DNA from: Marinomonas spartinae
Lineage (GTDB): Bacteria > Pseudomonadota > Gammaproteobacteria > Pseudomonadales > Marinomonadaceae
Direction: 5' to 3'
NCBI RefSeq assembly: GCF_900089775.1
Contig: NZ_FLOB01000016.1
Location: 17,529-81,528, forward strand
Length of the DNA: 64,000 nucleotides
Position 1 is the first letter of the stretch; every line of letters starts with the position of its first letter. The position numbers were made by a program, and so were the translations under genes. Below the pieces are notes generated by a model. That model ran no database searches. It saw only the letters and a list, made by a program, of their open reading frames with translations, and was not told the origin of the DNA. Positions 16,269 through 26,474 of this stretch are shown here, one piece after another.

Positions 16269-17363
16269 CTAACTCTCCGTATCTTCATCATCCAAGCTTA
16301 TTATTTTAAGTTGTTGCTCTTCTTCAGTATTTTTCCTTTTACGTGTTTTTCTATATGTCCTAGTTACTTTACTCTTCGATACTACAGAAGTTTTATCAGA
16401 GACTTTATCATCAGGTGAAGGTTTGACATCCTGTGATTTGTCTTTTTTAAAAGGCTGACGAGCCCTTTTTTCAATAACCTCCATAGAGACGTCTGAATCA
16501 TGACTACTTTCAGAGTCAACATTAATTGACTGTTCAAATATAAAATTAGAAACACCAAAAGGGTCAAATAGTGTCGCAACGGTGCTGTCAGAACTACATT
16601 CCTGAAAGTCGAATGCATCTAGATCAATAGCACATATAGATGCATTATCAGGCCCTCCACACCATCGAGAAATAGCAATCAGCCTTTCAACAACCTGAAT
16701 TGCATTATCTGCTTCCGCCACAATATCTGACAGAGTATTTGGTTCAATGAAATGAATCCCATCAGTCATCAAATATGCATGAAGGTAATTATCATCTAAA
16801 AATGATATATGTGGCTTTATACCCTCCCCCATACCGATAAACTGCAGTAAATCCCTACCATGGCTTCCAAACGCTTCAGCTAAAGAATCATCTACACTCA
16901 ATCTTACAACCTCATGAGAATCGCTCTTCTTAGCATAAATTCGACTATCACCAACATTAACAGTCATGCCCATACCATCACTGTTAATAAGAAGTGCAGA
17001 CAAAGTACTTCCACCCCGGCTCTTAGTAAGCGCATATACAGTTTCATTTGCAAAAACTACAGCATCTTTAAGAAAGTGCTCTGGACCAAGTTCAACGTTT
17101 TCTAATGCTGCTGAAAAAAATGAAGAAAGGGCAATTACCGCGGACTCTTCACCATCTTTCATACCACCCATTCCATCAGCAACAGCAATTAAATAGTATT
17201 TTGAGCTCTTGGATCTGAAACTAAGAGCTGCTACACGATCTTGATTTTCACGCCTTTTTAACCCTAAATCAGTAGCTAATGCTACAGTACTATTATTGAA
17301 CGCTACCATTTTTCGGCCAATAGTACTTCTCGAAAAATGGCTTTTAAGGTACTTTTGAAACAT
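16269..17363 (-). CDS. PP2C-family protein phosphatase with charged C-terminal tail
   Basis: The 364-residue protein has a full PPM/PP2C core: ENQD (39-42), ADGMGG (62-67), GGST (117-120), VGDSR (137-141), TDG (200-202) and PDNAS (238-242), so the metal-binding aspartates are present. After about residue 250 follows a low-complexity tail of 110 residues, first acidic/Ser-rich, then basic (SKVTRTYRKTRKRK at 331-344), then acidic. The basic patch may bind nucleic acid or be a kinase target. It should reverse the action of the two downstream kinases. The ATG at 17363 has AGGA about 9 bases upstream; ATG 17309 (MVAFNNS) is an alternative. First gene of the cassette. A 15-base palindrome AGCAT-N5-ATGCT at 17437-17451 lies upstream. 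Confidence 0.85.
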   Translation of the reverse strand: MFQKYLKSHFSRSTIGRKMVAFNNSTVALATDLGLKRRENQDRVAALSFRSKSSKYYLIAVADGMGGMKDGEESAVIALSSFFSAALENVELGPEHFLKDAVVFANETVYALTKSRGGSTLSALLINSDGMGMTVNVGDSRIYAKKSDSHEVVRLSVDDSLAEAFGSHGRDLLQFIGMGEGIKPHISFLDDNYLHAYLMTDGIHFIEPNTLSDIVAEADNAIQVVERLIAISRWCGGPDNASICAIDLDAFDFQECSSDSTVATLFDPFGVSNFIFEQSINVDSESSHDSDVSMEVIEKRARQPFKKDKSQDVKPSPDDKVSDKTSVVSKSKVTRTYRKTRKRKNTEEEQQLKIISLDDEDTES

Positions 17364-17985
17364 AGTCTATGTCCTATAGCCCTATAAACAATTATTGCTT
17401 TTGATATCACAATAGAGATAGCAACGCCGAAATCCCAGCATAATTAATGCTAACACTATAGACATATATACCGCATTTAAAAAAACTTATATATTCTTTA
17501 AATACCAACCCTTATGTGGACGTTTAGCCTAGCAGCTTCAGGCAAGGCTCCCTTTTATCAAGCATCCTGATATCCTCAAACTCTTGAGTAATTTTGCTAT
17601 AACTAAGCAGAACATGCTGAGAAACCTTATTCGCATTTAAGCGAGCTGCAACAGGTCAACAAAAAAATATCCATATCAGTTTACTTTGCTATTTATCCAA
17701 AATATTGAGAATAGCAGGCATCGTTTTTTCGATAACTATTTTCTTTGGCATTACATGCCAACCAACAAACTAGCTCTCTTGCATAGTAAATTGTTTCTGA
17801 TCCAAAGTTCGTTTAATCGGACTTAGGTCTTGCTCAGAAGAAATACGAATCACAGCACCATCCTCGAGCTCACCTGACTGTATCAATTTTCGTATCGTCC
17901 TGATATGTGATCAGAACCAGCTTAGTACACTTTAAAAACAATTAATCTAAGTCATTAAACAAGCAATGGTTTTCTACACTTAAAA
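17364..17985. other. AT-rich non-coding stretch with possible gene relics
   Basis: More than 600 bases separate the phosphatase gene from the ssb terminator, and no intact gene was found. On the minus strand two open stretches look protein-like but have no start: 17910-17770 (46 codons, ending in a stop, with IRTIRKLIQSGELEDGAVIR) and 17655-17524 (43 codons, with RLNANKVSQHVLLSYSKITQ). I do not recognise either. The palindrome at 17437-17451 and an 11-base palindrome CATAGTCTATG at 17361-17371 lie next to the phosphatase start and could be operator sites. Confidence 0.5.
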
Positions 17986-18014
17986 ATAAAAAAGGCCTCT
18001 AAAATAGAGACCTT
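17986..18014 (-). terminator. ssb terminator
   Basis: On the minus strand the stem AAGGTCTCTA/TAGAGGCCTT (one mismatch, 3-base loop) is followed by TTTTTTAT, 33 bases past the ssb stop. Confidence 0.75.
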
Positions 18015-18046
18015 CAGTTAAAATTAACATTTTTTAAACGCGTAAC

Positions 18047-18799
18047 CTAGAACGGGATATCATCGTCGAAATCGTCAAAATTTGGCGCTTGTTGCGGCTT
18101 TGGTTGCTGAGCAGGCTGCTGTGGCGCACGCTGTTGTGGTGCTGGTTGCTGTTGTGGCGCCGGTTGAGACGGAGCTTGTTGAGGTGCATTACCCCAGCTA
18201 CCAAAAGACTGCGGTTGCGCTTGTGGCGCCGCTGGCTGATGCGCAGGTTGCTGTGGTGCTTGACCATACCCACCTTGCTGAGGTGGTTGGTTAAAACCAC
18301 CGCCCTGAGGAGCATGTTGTGGTGCGGACTGTTGCGGTGCTGCAGGCTGCTGTGGCGCTTGACCATAACCTTGTTGAGGTGCGTTATTAGAATAACCACC
18401 TTGGCCACCTTGCATAGAATCGTAACCACCACTTTGCTGACCGGCATTGTCACCACGACCGTCTAACAATTGCATTTCGTTCGCAACGATTTCGGTTGTG
18501 TAGCGTTTAATGCCATCTTTTTCCCACTCACGGGTACGCAAAGAGCCTTCAACATAGACTTTAGAGCCTTTTTTGATAAAGTCGCCTGCGATTTGACCCA
18601 AACGATAGTTACCACGATCCATAAACGCGACACGATGCCATTCGGTGCGTTCTTGCATTTGGCCCGTTTGACGGTCTCTCCAGCTCTCGGTTGTCGCGAT
18701 GTTGACGTTTGCAACCGCCGCTCCAGAAGGCATAAAACGGACTTCGGCATCGTTGCCTGCGTTCCCGATCAAGATCACTTTGTTAATTCCACGTGCCAT
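18047..18799 (-). CDS. ssb: single-stranded DNA-binding protein
   Basis: The 250-residue SSB has an N-terminal OB domain ([20 protein letters not shown] to about residue 110), a long Gln/Pro/Gly-rich linker with repeated [17 protein letters not shown] units, and the canonical acidic tip DFDDDIPF that recruits SSB partner proteins. The linker is longer than in E. coli SSB (178 residues in total). I start at ATG 18799 because GGAGAG lies 5 bases upstream; the 4-residue longer frame has no such site. It lies 31 bases downstream of yajR on the same strand and is probably cotranscribed with it, which places it under the LexA box near uvrA. The order ssb-MFS-uvrA is the one I recall for Pseudomonas. 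Confidence 0.95.
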   Translation of the reverse strand: MARGINKVILIGNAGNDAEVRFMPSGAAVANVNIATTESWRDRQTGQMQERTEWHRVAFMDRGNYRLGQIAGDFIKKGSKVYVEGSLRTREWEKDGIKRYTTEIVANEMQLLDGRGDNAGQQSGGYDSMQGGQGGYSNNAPQQGYGQAPQQPAAPQQSAPQHAPQGGGFNQPPQQGGYGQAPQQPAHQPAAPQAQPQSFGSWGNAPQQAPSQPAPQQQPAPQQRAPQQPAQQPKPQQAPNFDDFDDDIPF

Positions 18800-18830
18800 G
18801 AGGCTCTCCAACTGTTATTCATTATGTTCT

Positions 18831-20189
18831 TTAGATATTGGCTTGAGGTGCGAGACGTTTTAGGGCCTCTTTATCAAGTCTCTTTTTGTCTATTTTAAGA
18901 TAAGCCGTTAGCTCATCTTTAAAAATTTGCATGTCTTCTACGCCTTCCACTTTAGCAAGCTGATCGGCCAAGGCATCTAGTGCGCCATCATCACCGTCCG
19001 GCAAACTAAACGCCATGCTGCTTAGCTGACGTGGAGCTGGCTGCATAAAGCACACGGCTGTCCATAACATCAATACAATGCCGACAACATCAAATAATGT
19101 ACTGTTTGAGTAATGCTGCAATATCCAACCGCCACCGATCCCTCCTAAAAAAGAGCCAAGAAATTGGTGAGTCGAAAACACACCCATTGCCGTGCCTCGG
19201 TAACCAACAGGAGCTTGCTTACTAATCAAGGATGGTAAGGTCGCTTCAAGGGTATTAAAACCAACAAAGTAGCACCACAATAGTAGACCAAACACCCATA
19301 GATGGGGGGCCCATTGTAATAAAATAGCACTCAGTCCCAGCATCAAAACCACGCTAAAAACAACGGCCTTCATTTTGCCTTTTGCTTCAGCGATGATCAC
19401 TAATGGTACCATACCTACGAAGGCAAAACCCATTACTCCAAGGTAAAGCCAGCTATGATCTGCCAACGGCAAACCAAAGCGCTGAATCAATAAATGTGGC
19501 ACGGTAATGAACAATGCCGTTAAGCTGGCATGCAGCAATAACACACTGATGTTAAGGAAGCGCAGCTTACTGTCTTTAATCACACGCCCAAGCGCTACCA
19601 AACTGGGCGTTGTGTCACGTTTAAAGGTATGTTGAACAACGTTAGGAACAACAAACAAAATCAAGGCTATGCCAAGGAAAGAAAAACCGAACGACAAGTA
19701 AAACAAGCCAGACAAACCTACTAAATCAAATACCCATGGTCCCAGCACTAACGAAATCATAAAAGAAGCCCCAATACTCACACCGACCATCGCCATGGAT
19801 TTGGTGCGGTTCTTCTCTCTAGTGACATCACTCAACAAAGCCATTAAGGTACTGGCTATCGCCCCAGCGCCTTGTAATGCACGACCAACGATAAGTACAT
19901 GTATGCTGGTTGCATTCGCACAAATCAAACTGCCCAATGCGAACAACAGCAAACCGATAACAATGACACGCTTACGACCAATTCGGTCAGACCACATACC
20001 CATTGGTATTTGCAATATGGCTTGGGTGAACCCATATATACCAATCGCAGTACCAATCAAGGCGGCATCGGCTCCTTGTAGACCATCTGCGGCCACACTG
20101 ATGACGGGCATAATGAGAAATAAGCCTAGCATTCTAAAGAGATAAACAAGCGCTAGGGCAAGAACAGATCGACGTTCAAGTGCATCCAT
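18831..20189 (-). CDS. yajR: MFS transporter with C-terminal YAM domain (YajR-like)
   Basis: The 452-residue protein has 12 predicted membrane segments and the MFS motif A GMWSDRIGRKRV after the second helix. After the last helix (about residue 385) follows a soluble ferredoxin-like module (ALADQLAKVEGVEDMQIFKDELTAYLKID), as in E. coli YajR (454 residues), a proton-driven transporter of unknown substrate. The start is taken as ATG 20189; a TTG at 20201 is also possible. It is divergent from uvrA across the LexA box. Confidence 0.85.
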   Translation of the reverse strand: MDALERRSVLALALVYLFRMLGLFLIMPVISVAADGLQGADAALIGTAIGIYGFTQAILQIPMGMWSDRIGRKRVIVIGLLLFALGSLICANATSIHVLIVGRALQGAGAIASTLMALLSDVTREKNRTKSMAMVGVSIGASFMISLVLGPWVFDLVGLSGLFYLSFGFSFLGIALILFVVPNVVQHTFKRDTTPSLVALGRVIKDSKLRFLNISVLLLHASLTALFITVPHLLIQRFGLPLADHSWLYLGVMGFAFVGMVPLVIIAEAKGKMKAVVFSVVLMLGLSAILLQWAPHLWVFGLLLWCYFVGFNTLEATLPSLISKQAPVGYRGTAMGVFSTHQFLGSFLGGIGGGWILQHYSNSTLFDVVGIVLMLWTAVCFMQPAPRQLSSMAFSLPDGDDGALDALADQLAKVEGVEDMQIFKDELTAYLKIDKKRLDKEALKRLAPQANI

Positions 20190-20273
20190 AAGGAGATTCA
20201 ACCACTCAACTTAGGTTTAAGAAAAAGGAAAATGTCAATATTACAAAAATTAACGTTGAAGCTCTATTTCAAC

Positions 20274-20293
20274 TACTGTAAAAATAGACAGTT
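20274..20293 (+). promoter_or_regulatory. LexA (SOS) box of the uvrA / yajR-ssb divergent promoter
   Basis: TACTGTAAAAATAGACAGTT matches the gammaproteobacterial LexA consensus, with CTGT-N8-ACAG intact. It lies 55 bases before uvrA and 85 before yajR. A possible uvrA -35 TTGAAG (20256-20261) and weak -10 TAAAAA (20279-20284), 17 bases apart, would be covered by the repressor. Confidence 0.85.
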
Positions 20294-20347
20294 ATTCTAC
20301 TCACAACGAAGCTAATTTCTGTTGACCAAAGACTATATTGGAGACAC

Positions 20348-23170
20348 ATGGATACTATCACCATACGCGGAGCACGCACCCACAATCTTAAAAATGTGGA
20401 CCTAGACATTCCTAGAGACAAACTCGTGGTGATCACTGGCCTATCTGGCTCAGGAAAATCTTCCCTCGCTTTTGATACCTTGTATGCAGAAGGTCAGCGT
20501 CGCTATGTAGAATCACTGTCAACTTACGCTAGACAGTTTCTATCCATGATGGAAAAACCGGATATTGATCATATCGAAGGCCTTTCCCCAGCCATATCCA
20601 TTGAACAGAAATCAACGTCTCATAACCCGCGTTCTACCGTTGGTACAATCACAGAAATCTATGATTACCTTCGGTTGCTATTTGCTCGGGCAGGCCAGCC
20701 ACGCTGTCCTGATCATGGAGAGCCATTAGAGGCGCAAACCATATCACAAATGGTCGATAAGATAATCTCTCTTCCTGAGGAAACTAAAATGATGTTGCTT
20801 GCGCCGATTGTCAAAGATCGCAAAGGCGAGCACCTTCATGTTCTTAACGATTTGTTATCTAAAGGTTTTATCCGCGCTCGCATCGACGGAATCGTCGTCG
20901 ATTTAGACGATGCCCCTACTTTAGAAAAAAATAAGAAACATACTATAGAAGTTGTCATTGATCGTTTTAAAGTTCGTAAAGATTTACAACTTCGCCTTGC
21001 TGAGTCATTCGAGACCTGTCTTTCCTTGTCCGATGGTATTGCCAAAGTCATTAATATGGATGATGAAAAAGACATTCATATTTTTTCCAGTAAGTTTGCC
21101 TGTCCAGTCTGTGGCTACAGCCTTACGGAGCTCGAACCACGTCTGTTTTCGTTCAATAACCCTAATGGCGCTTGTCAAACGTGTGATGGACTGGGGACAC
21201 ATCAAGTCTTTGATCCTGACCGCATTATTCAAGATGAAACACTGACCCTTGCGGAGGGTGCTATTCGTGGCTGGGGACGTCGCAGTATTTTTTATTACCA
21301 ACAGCTAAGTGCCTTAGCAAAACACTACGGCTTTGATATCGACGCCAAGTTCAAAGACATCCCCAAACAATATCAGGATAAAATTCTCAACGGATCGGGC
21401 AAAGACAAAATCGATTTTGTCTACATCAATGAACGTGGTGACAAAATGATTCGTTCTCATGCCTTTGAAGGGGTGTTGCCCAATCTACAACGTCGCTATC
21501 ATGAAACCGAGTCTGACAGCGTTCGTGAAGACTTATCCCAGTATATTACGACACAGCCATGCCCTGATTGCCATGGTTCACGCCTCAATCGCTCAGCGCG
21601 CAATGTGTTTATCAATGAAGAAACGCTCCCTGAGATTGTAAAATTCCCGATTGCAGAATGCCTAACCTACTTTGAAAACCTCACCTTAACAGGTGCTCGG
21701 GGAGAGATCGCCTCGAAGATTCTTAAAGAAATTCGCGACCGTCTGACGTTTCTTGTCAACGTTGGCCTTGAGTACCTGACATTAGATCGTAAAGCCGACT
21801 CATTATCAGGCGGGGAAGCGCAACGAATTCGACTCGCGAGCCAAATTGGCGCCGGATTAGTGGGTGTTATGTATATCCTTGATGAGCCTTCTATTGGCTT
21901 GCATCAGCGTGATAACGAGCGGCTTATCTCCACATTGACGCGATTACGGGATCTCGGCAACACGGTCATCGTTGTGGAACACGATGAAGATGCGATTCGT
22001 GTCGCGGACTTTGTAGTCGATATTGGTCCTGGCGCTGGGGTTCATGGCGGAGAAATCATCGTCAGCGGTACACCACAAGACATTATGAATTGCCCTCAGT
22101 CTGTCACTGGACAGTTCTTAAATGGGCAACGCAAGATCGACATACCAGCCAAACGCCACGAAGCAGTCAACAATCAAGTACTAAAATTAATTGGGGCAAC
22201 AGGCAATAACTTAAACAAAGTCGACTTAACCATTCCATTCGGTGTGATGACTTGTATTACAGGAGTCTCTGGGTCAGGTAAGTCTACCTTGATCAACGGT
22301 ACGCTATTTCCATTAGCCGCTACCGCATTAAATGGCGCGACAACCCTCAAAGCAGCCCCCCATGAAAAAATTGAAGGATTAGAGTTATTCGATAAATGTG
22401 TCGACATTGACCAAAGCCCCATTGGTCGTACGCCTCGCTCAAATCCAGCAACCTATACCGGTATTTTTACACCCATGCGTGAATTGTTTGCCGCCACGCA
22501 AGAAGCTCGCTCTCGCGGTTACAAACCTGGCCGCTTTAGCTTTAACGTAAAAGGCGGACGCTGTGAAGCCTGCCAAGGCGATGGTGTGATCAAAGTAGAA
22601 ATGCATTTTTTACCCGATGTCTATGTCCCCTGTGATGTCTGTAAAGGCAAACGCTATAATCGTGAAACCCTTGAAATACACTACAAAGGGAAGAACATTC
22701 ACGAATGCCTAGAAATGACTATTGAGGATGCTCGAGACTTCTTCGATCCAGTCCCTGCGATTGCAAGAAAATTACAGACGTTGATTGATGTGGGGCTTGG
22801 CTATATTCGCCTAGGACAAGCCGCTACGACACTCTCTGGAGGGGAAGCACAGCGCGTGAAGCTTGCCAAAGAGCTGTCTAAACGGGATACCGGAAAAACC
22901 CTCTATATTCTGGACGAGCCAACCACTGGTTTGCATTTTGCAGACATCGAGCAACTATTGAAAGTGTTACATCGTCTACGAGATCACGGCAATACCGTTG
23001 TCGTTATTGAGCACAATCTTGATGTCATCAAAACGGCGGACTGGATTGTCGATCTTGGCCCTGAAGGCGGCAGTGGCGGCGGTTACATCATTGCAGAAGG
23101 GACGCCAGAGGACATTGCTCACAATGAGACATCCCATACCGGGCGCTTCTTAAAACCCATGCTGAAATAA
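20348..23170 (+). CDS. uvrA: excinuclease ABC subunit A
   Basis: A 940-residue UvrA, the same length as E. coli. It has two ABC ATPase modules, with Walker [10 protein letters not shown] (31-39) and GVSGSGKST (about 640), two LSGGEAQR signatures, and two Walker B blocks ([20 protein letters not shown]). The zinc-binding cysteine pairs CPVC...CQTC and CEAC...CDVC are present. UvrA dimers scan DNA for bulky lesions and load UvrB in nucleotide excision repair. The gene stands alone downstream of the LexA box and ends in a strong terminator. Confidence 0.97.
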   Translation: MDTITIRGARTHNLKNVDLDIPRDKLVVITGLSGSGKSSLAFDTLYAEGQRRYVESLSTYARQFLSMMEKPDIDHIEGLSPAISIEQKSTSHNPRSTVGTITEIYDYLRLLFARAGQPRCPDHGEPLEAQTISQMVDKIISLPEETKMMLLAPIVKDRKGEHLHVLNDLLSKGFIRARIDGIVVDLDDAPTLEKNKKHTIEVVIDRFKVRKDLQLRLAESFETCLSLSDGIAKVINMDDEKDIHIFSSKFACPVCGYSLTELEPRLFSFNNPNGACQTCDGLGTHQVFDPDRIIQDETLTLAEGAIRGWGRRSIFYYQQLSALAKHYGFDIDAKFKDIPKQYQDKILNGSGKDKIDFVYINERGDKMIRSHAFEGVLPNLQRRYHETESDSVREDLSQYITTQPCPDCHGSRLNRSARNVFINEETLPEIVKFPIAECLTYFENLTLTGARGEIASKILKEIRDRLTFLVNVGLEYLTLDRKADSLSGGEAQRIRLASQIGAGLVGVMYILDEPSIGLHQRDNERLISTLTRLRDLGNTVIVVEHDEDAIRVADFVVDIGPGAGVHGGEIIVSGTPQDIMNCPQSVTGQFLNGQRKIDIPAKRHEAVNNQVLKLIGATGNNLNKVDLTIPFGVMTCITGVSGSGKSTLINGTLFPLAATALNGATTLKAAPHEKIEGLELFDKCVDIDQSPIGRTPRSNPATYTGIFTPMRELFAATQEARSRGYKPGRFSFNVKGGRCEACQGDGVIKVEMHFLPDVYVPCDVCKGKRYNRETLEIHYKGKNIHECLEMTIEDARDFFDPVPAIARKLQTLIDVGLGYIRLGQAATTLSGGEAQRVKLAKELSKRDTGKTLYILDEPTTGLHFADIEQLLKVLHRLRDHGNTVVVIEHNLDVIKTADWIVDLGPEGGSGGGYIIAEGTPEDIAHNETSHTGRFLKPMLK

Positions 23171-23188
23171 ATAGGCTGGGTAATTAAC

Positions 23189-23220
23189 AAAAGTCCAAGA
23201 CACGCGCTTGGACTTTTTTT
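23189..23220 (+). terminator. uvrA terminator
   Basis: AAGTCCAAG/CTTGGACTT with a 7-base loop followed by a T-run, 20 bases after the uvrA stop. Confidence 0.9.
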
Positions 23221-23260
23221 ATATCTAAAATACAGCCTACTTCATTGGTAAATATCAGAT

Positions 23261-23293
23261 AAAAAAAACCGGACACAAGGTCCGGTTTTTTTA
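23261..23293 (-). terminator. terminator of the alpha operon (after rplQ)
   Basis: ACCGGAC/GTCCGGT with a 5-base loop, followed on the minus strand by eight T and on the plus strand by seven T. It is convergent with the uvrA terminator. Confidence 0.9.
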
Positions 23294-23306
23294 TTACAAA
23301 CTGATA

Positions 23307-23684
23307 TTACTCAGCGGCTTCAGCAACTGGTCGATCAACCAATTCAACATAAGCCATAGGCGCATTGTCACCTGCACGGAAGCCACATTTCAAAATGCGA
23401 ACATAACCGCCAGGACGAGCTTGGTAACGAGGACCAAGTTCAGAGAACAATTTACCTACTGCGTCTTTGCTACGAGTACGAGCAAAGGCAAGGCGACGAT
23501 TCGCTACGGAATCTTCTTTCGCCAATGTGATCAAAGGCTCAGCAACGCGACGAAGTTCTTTGGCTTTCGGCAACGTAGTTTTAATAACTTCGTGCTCGAA
23601 TAAAGAAGCAGCCATATTTTTGAACATCGCTTTACGATGAGAGCTAGTACGGTTTAAGTGACGTCCACTCTTACGATGACGCAT
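23307..23684 (-). CDS. rplQ: 50S ribosomal protein L17
   Basis: A 125-residue L17 ([17 protein letters not shown] start; [20 protein letters not shown] core). It binds 23S rRNA near the exit side of the large subunit. It is the last gene of the alpha operon (rpsM-rpsK-rpsD-rpoA-rplQ), 42 bases after rpoA and directly before the operon terminator. Confidence 0.97.
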   Translation of the reverse strand: MRHRKSGRHLNRTSSHRKAMFKNMAASLFEHEVIKTTLPKAKELRRVAEPLITLAKEDSVANRRLAFARTRSKDAVGKLFSELGPRYQARPGGYVRILKCGFRAGDNAPMAYVELVDRPVAEAAE

Positions 23685-23726
23685 TTTACATTCCTTACCA
23701 AACTACGGTGGTCAGGGAACAATGAC

Positions 23727-24731
23727 CTAGCGAGCTAGAACTTTGCTATCGTCTTTTAAGCTAGCTGGTGGCCAGTTTTCTAGACGCATTCCCAAAGACA
23801 AACCACGCTGTGCTAAAACATCTTTGATTTCAGTTAACGACTTCTTACCCAAGTTTGGCGTCTTAAGAAGCTCAACCTCAGTACGTTGAATCAAATCACC
23901 GATGTAATAAATGTTCTCTGCTTTTAAACAGTTAGCACTGCGAACGGTCAACTCAAGATCATCAACCGGGCGTAGCAAAATTGGATCAATCTCATCCTCT
24001 TCTTCCACAACAGGTGCTTCGCTTTCGCTTTCAAGAGCGACGAAGACAGCAATCTGTTGCTGAAGAATGGTCGCAGCACGACGAATGGCTTCTTCAGGGT
24101 CAATCGTACCATTAGATTCGATATCTAATACTAACTTATCTAAGTCGGTACGTTGCTCTACACGAGCACTATCAACGCTGTAGGCCACACGGCGAACAGG
24201 ACTGAACGAAGCATCCAGCTGCAAACGGCCGATAGGACGAGTCTCATCGTCGCTTGCAATACGGGCATCAGCAGGCTCATAACCACGACCACGTGCTACT
24301 TTGATCTGCATATTAAGTACTGCAGTGTCATCCAAGTTAGCAATAACGTGATCAGGGTTAGCGATCTCTGCATCAGCAACCAACTGGATATCTCCAGCCG
24401 TTACGACACCAGGACCTGTTTTACTTAAAGTAAGAGTTGCTTCATCTTGCCCGTGTAGAGCGATCGCAACTCCTTTCAGGTTAAGAAGAATTTCTATGAC
24501 ATCTTCTTTAACCCCTTCGATTGCGCTGTATTCATGCAATACGCCGTCGATTTCAACTTCAACAATTGCACAACCAGGCATTGAAGACAAAAGGATGCGG
24601 CGCAACGCGTTACCTAAAGTATGACCAAAACCACGTTCAAGTGGTTGAAGCGTTACTTTAGCGCGCGTTTTGCCTAATTCCTGAACTTCAATGTTGCGTG
24701 GGGTTAACAATTCGCTCACTGAACGCTGCAT
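23727..24731 (-). CDS. rpoA: RNA polymerase alpha subunit
   Basis: A 334-residue alpha subunit. The N-terminal dimerisation domain contains [20 protein letters not shown]; an acidic linker (EEEDEID near 245) leads to the C-terminal domain [17 protein letters not shown] with the Arg used for UP-element and activator contacts. Usual length and operon place between rpsD and rplQ. Confidence 0.97.
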   Translation of the reverse strand: MQRSVSELLTPRNIEVQELGKTRAKVTLQPLERGFGHTLGNALRRILLSSMPGCAIVEVEIDGVLHEYSAIEGVKEDVIEILLNLKGVAIALHGQDEATLTLSKTGPGVVTAGDIQLVADAEIANPDHVIANLDDTAVLNMQIKVARGRGYEPADARIASDDETRPIGRLQLDASFSPVRRVAYSVDSARVEQRTDLDKLVLDIESNGTIDPEEAIRRAATILQQQIAVFVALESESEAPVVEEEDEIDPILLRPVDDLELTVRSANCLKAENIYYIGDLIQRTEVELLKTPNLGKKSLTEIKDVLAQRGLSLGMRLENWPPASLKDDSKVLAR

Positions 24732-24764
24732 AGATCCACCTATTTCTTAATCCCAATCACCGAC

Positions 24765-25385
24765 TTACTTAGAGTAAAGTTCGACGATTAGGTTCTCATT
24801 AATTTCAGCTGATAAATCGGCACGCTCTGGAGCAGCTTTGTAAGTTGCTTCCAGTTTAGTGGTATCCACTTCGATCCAGTGGATCGGTGCACGATTTTTA
24901 GATAGCTCTAATGCGCTTTGAACACGCAATTGTTTTTTCGCTTTTTCACGGATAGACACAACGTCACCAGCTTTAACTTGGTAAGACGGAATGTTAACCG
25001 ATGCGCCATTAACTAGAATACCTTTATGGCCAACTAGTTGACGGGCTTCCGCACGAGTAGAACCAAAACCTGCGCGGTATACAACGTTATCTAAACGTGA
25101 TTCCAAAAGTTGCAGAAGGTTTTCACCTGTTGCACCTTTAAGACGAGCGGCAGATTTGTAGTAGTTACGGAATTGTTTTTCAAGAATGCCGTACATACGA
25201 CGAACTTTTTGTTTCTCACGTAATTGCAAGCCGTAGTCAGAAAGGCGTCCACGACGTGCACCATGTACACCAGGAACGGTTTCTGCTTTACATTTAGACT
25301 CAAGAGCGCGTGAACCGCTCTTCAATTGCAAGTCGGTACCTTCACGACGAGACAACTTACAAGTTGGACCTATATAACGAGCCAT
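24765..25385 (-). CDS. rpsD: 30S ribosomal protein S4
   Basis: A 206-residue S4 with the N-terminal [16 protein letters not shown] and the S4 RNA-binding domain ([20 protein letters not shown]). It nucleates 30S assembly and in E. coli represses the alpha operon translationally. A candidate leader for such control lies upstream of rpsM (26239-26315). Confidence 0.97.
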   Translation of the reverse strand: MARYIGPTCKLSRREGTDLQLKSGSRALESKCKAETVPGVHGARRGRLSDYGLQLREKQKVRRMYGILEKQFRNYYKSAARLKGATGENLLQLLESRLDNVVYRAGFGSTRAEARQLVGHKGILVNGASVNIPSYQVKAGDVVSIREKAKKQLRVQSALELSKNRAPIHWIEVDTTKLEATYKAAPERADLSAEINENLIVELYSK

Positions 25386-25401
25386 GTATCTGTCTCCTCA
25401 A

Positions 25402-25794
25402 TTAAACGCGACGTTTCTTAGGTGGACGGCAACCATTGTGCGGGATTGGCGTCACATCTGTGATGTTATTGATACGCAAGCCCAATGCATTCAATGCACG
25501 AACTGCGGACTCACGACCAGGACCTGGGCCCTTGATCATGACGTCAACGTTTTTAAGGCCGAATTCTTGTGCGACAGTACCGGCACGCTCCGCAGCAACC
25601 TGCGCTGCGAAAGGAGTACTTTTACGAGATCCGCGAAAACCAGAACCACCGGCAGTAGCCCAAGACAATGCATTGCCTTGGCGGTCGGTGATAGTCACGA
25701 TCGTGTTGTTAAATGACGCGTGTACATGAGCAACACCATCAACAACCGTCTTTTTGACTTTTTTCTTGGTATTGCGCGTAGCTGGCTTAGCCAT
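25402..25794 (-). CDS. rpsK: 30S ribosomal protein S11
   Basis: A 130-residue S11 ([35 protein letters not shown], ending [13 protein letters not shown]). It is part of the 30S platform by the mRNA exit channel. It lies between rpsM and rpsD in the alpha operon. Confidence 0.97.
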
Positions 25795-25860
25795 ATTGCA
25801 CTTTTCCTATTTAATGCTCAGCTCTAACAAACTTAGTGGCTAGAGCGAAACGCGTTTATA

Positions 25861-26217
25861 TTACTTACGAATAGGCTTACGAGGGCCTTTTCGTGTGCGA
25901 GCGTTCGTTTTGGTACGTTGACCACGAACAGGTAGGCTGCGGCGGTGACGAATACCACGGTTACAGCCAAGATCCATCAGACGTTTAATAGACATGCTGA
26001 CTTCACGGCGTAGATCACCTTCTACAGTATACTTAGCAACTTCACCACGAAGTTCATCAAGTGTTTCATCACTTAAAGAACTGATTTTGGCAGTTTCAGC
26101 AACACCTGACGCGGCGCAAATTGCACGCGAACGAGTGCGACCAATTCCGAAGATGTAAGTCAGAGAAATGACCGCATGTTTATTGTCAGGAATATTGACA
26201 CCGGCTATACGGGCCAT
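25861..26217 (-). CDS. rpsM: 30S ribosomal protein S13
   Basis: A 118-residue S13 ([20 protein letters not shown]; basic tail [21 protein letters not shown] reaching toward the P-site tRNA). It is the first gene of the alpha operon, behind a 125-base leader that can fold into two hairpins. Confidence 0.97.
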   Translation of the reverse strand: MARIAGVNIPDNKHAVISLTYIFGIGRTRSRAICAASGVAETAKISSLSDETLDELRGEVAKYTVEGDLRREVSMSIKRLMDLGCNRGIRHRRSLPVRGQRTKTNARTRKGPRKPIRK

Positions 26218-26238
26218 TCAATTTACTCCGTTGTTATG

Positions 26239-26315
26239 GATGATTTCTAAATCATCGCTTTGCTTTCATGAGGGCGGCTGATTATGCCTATGTTTAGGCG
26301 AAAAATCAACCACCC
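26239..26315 (-). promoter_or_regulatory. candidate alpha-operon leader (S4-type control)
   Basis: Between rpmJ and rpsM two hairpins can form: GATGATT/AATCATC (26239-26256), and a longer interrupted stem at 26272-26315 with inner GCCTA/TAGGC (26286-26299), TGATT/AATCA, and outer GG/CC and GGG/CCC. The place is that of the E. coli alpha leader, where S4 binds a pseudoknot. I did not establish a pseudoknot here. Confidence 0.45.
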
Positions 26316-26342
26316 TTTTCCCATCATAGAGCGAATTCGCTG

Positions 26343-26456
26343 TTAACCTTGACGCTGTTTATGGCGAGGCTCAGAGCAAATCACTCGAACTGAACCGTTA
26401 CGACGAACGATTTTGCAGTTACGACAGATTTTCTTTACAGATGCACGTACTTTCAT
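26343..26456 (-). CDS. rpmJ: 50S ribosomal protein L36
   Basis: A 37-residue L36 begins [20 protein letters not shown] and ends [11 protein letters not shown]. The zinc ligands Cys11, Cys14, Cys27 and His32 are all present, so this is the zinc-binding form. It lies between secY and rpsM, as in other gammaproteobacteria. Confidence 0.97.
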   Translation of the reverse strand: MKVRASVKKICRNCKIVRRNGSVRVICSEPRHKQRQG

Positions 26457-26474
26457 GTTCAACTCCAACCTATG

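Noticed and set aside
14129..17363. Type VI secretion regulatory genes (PpkA/PppA/Fha)
   Set aside because: No tss/tag genes are nearby, and the kinases lack the membrane segment and periplasmic part of PpkA.
18089..18466. Leu/Trp/Arg-rich plus-strand ORF
   Set aside because: Antisense of the repetitive Gln/Pro/Gly linker of ssb; composition artefact.
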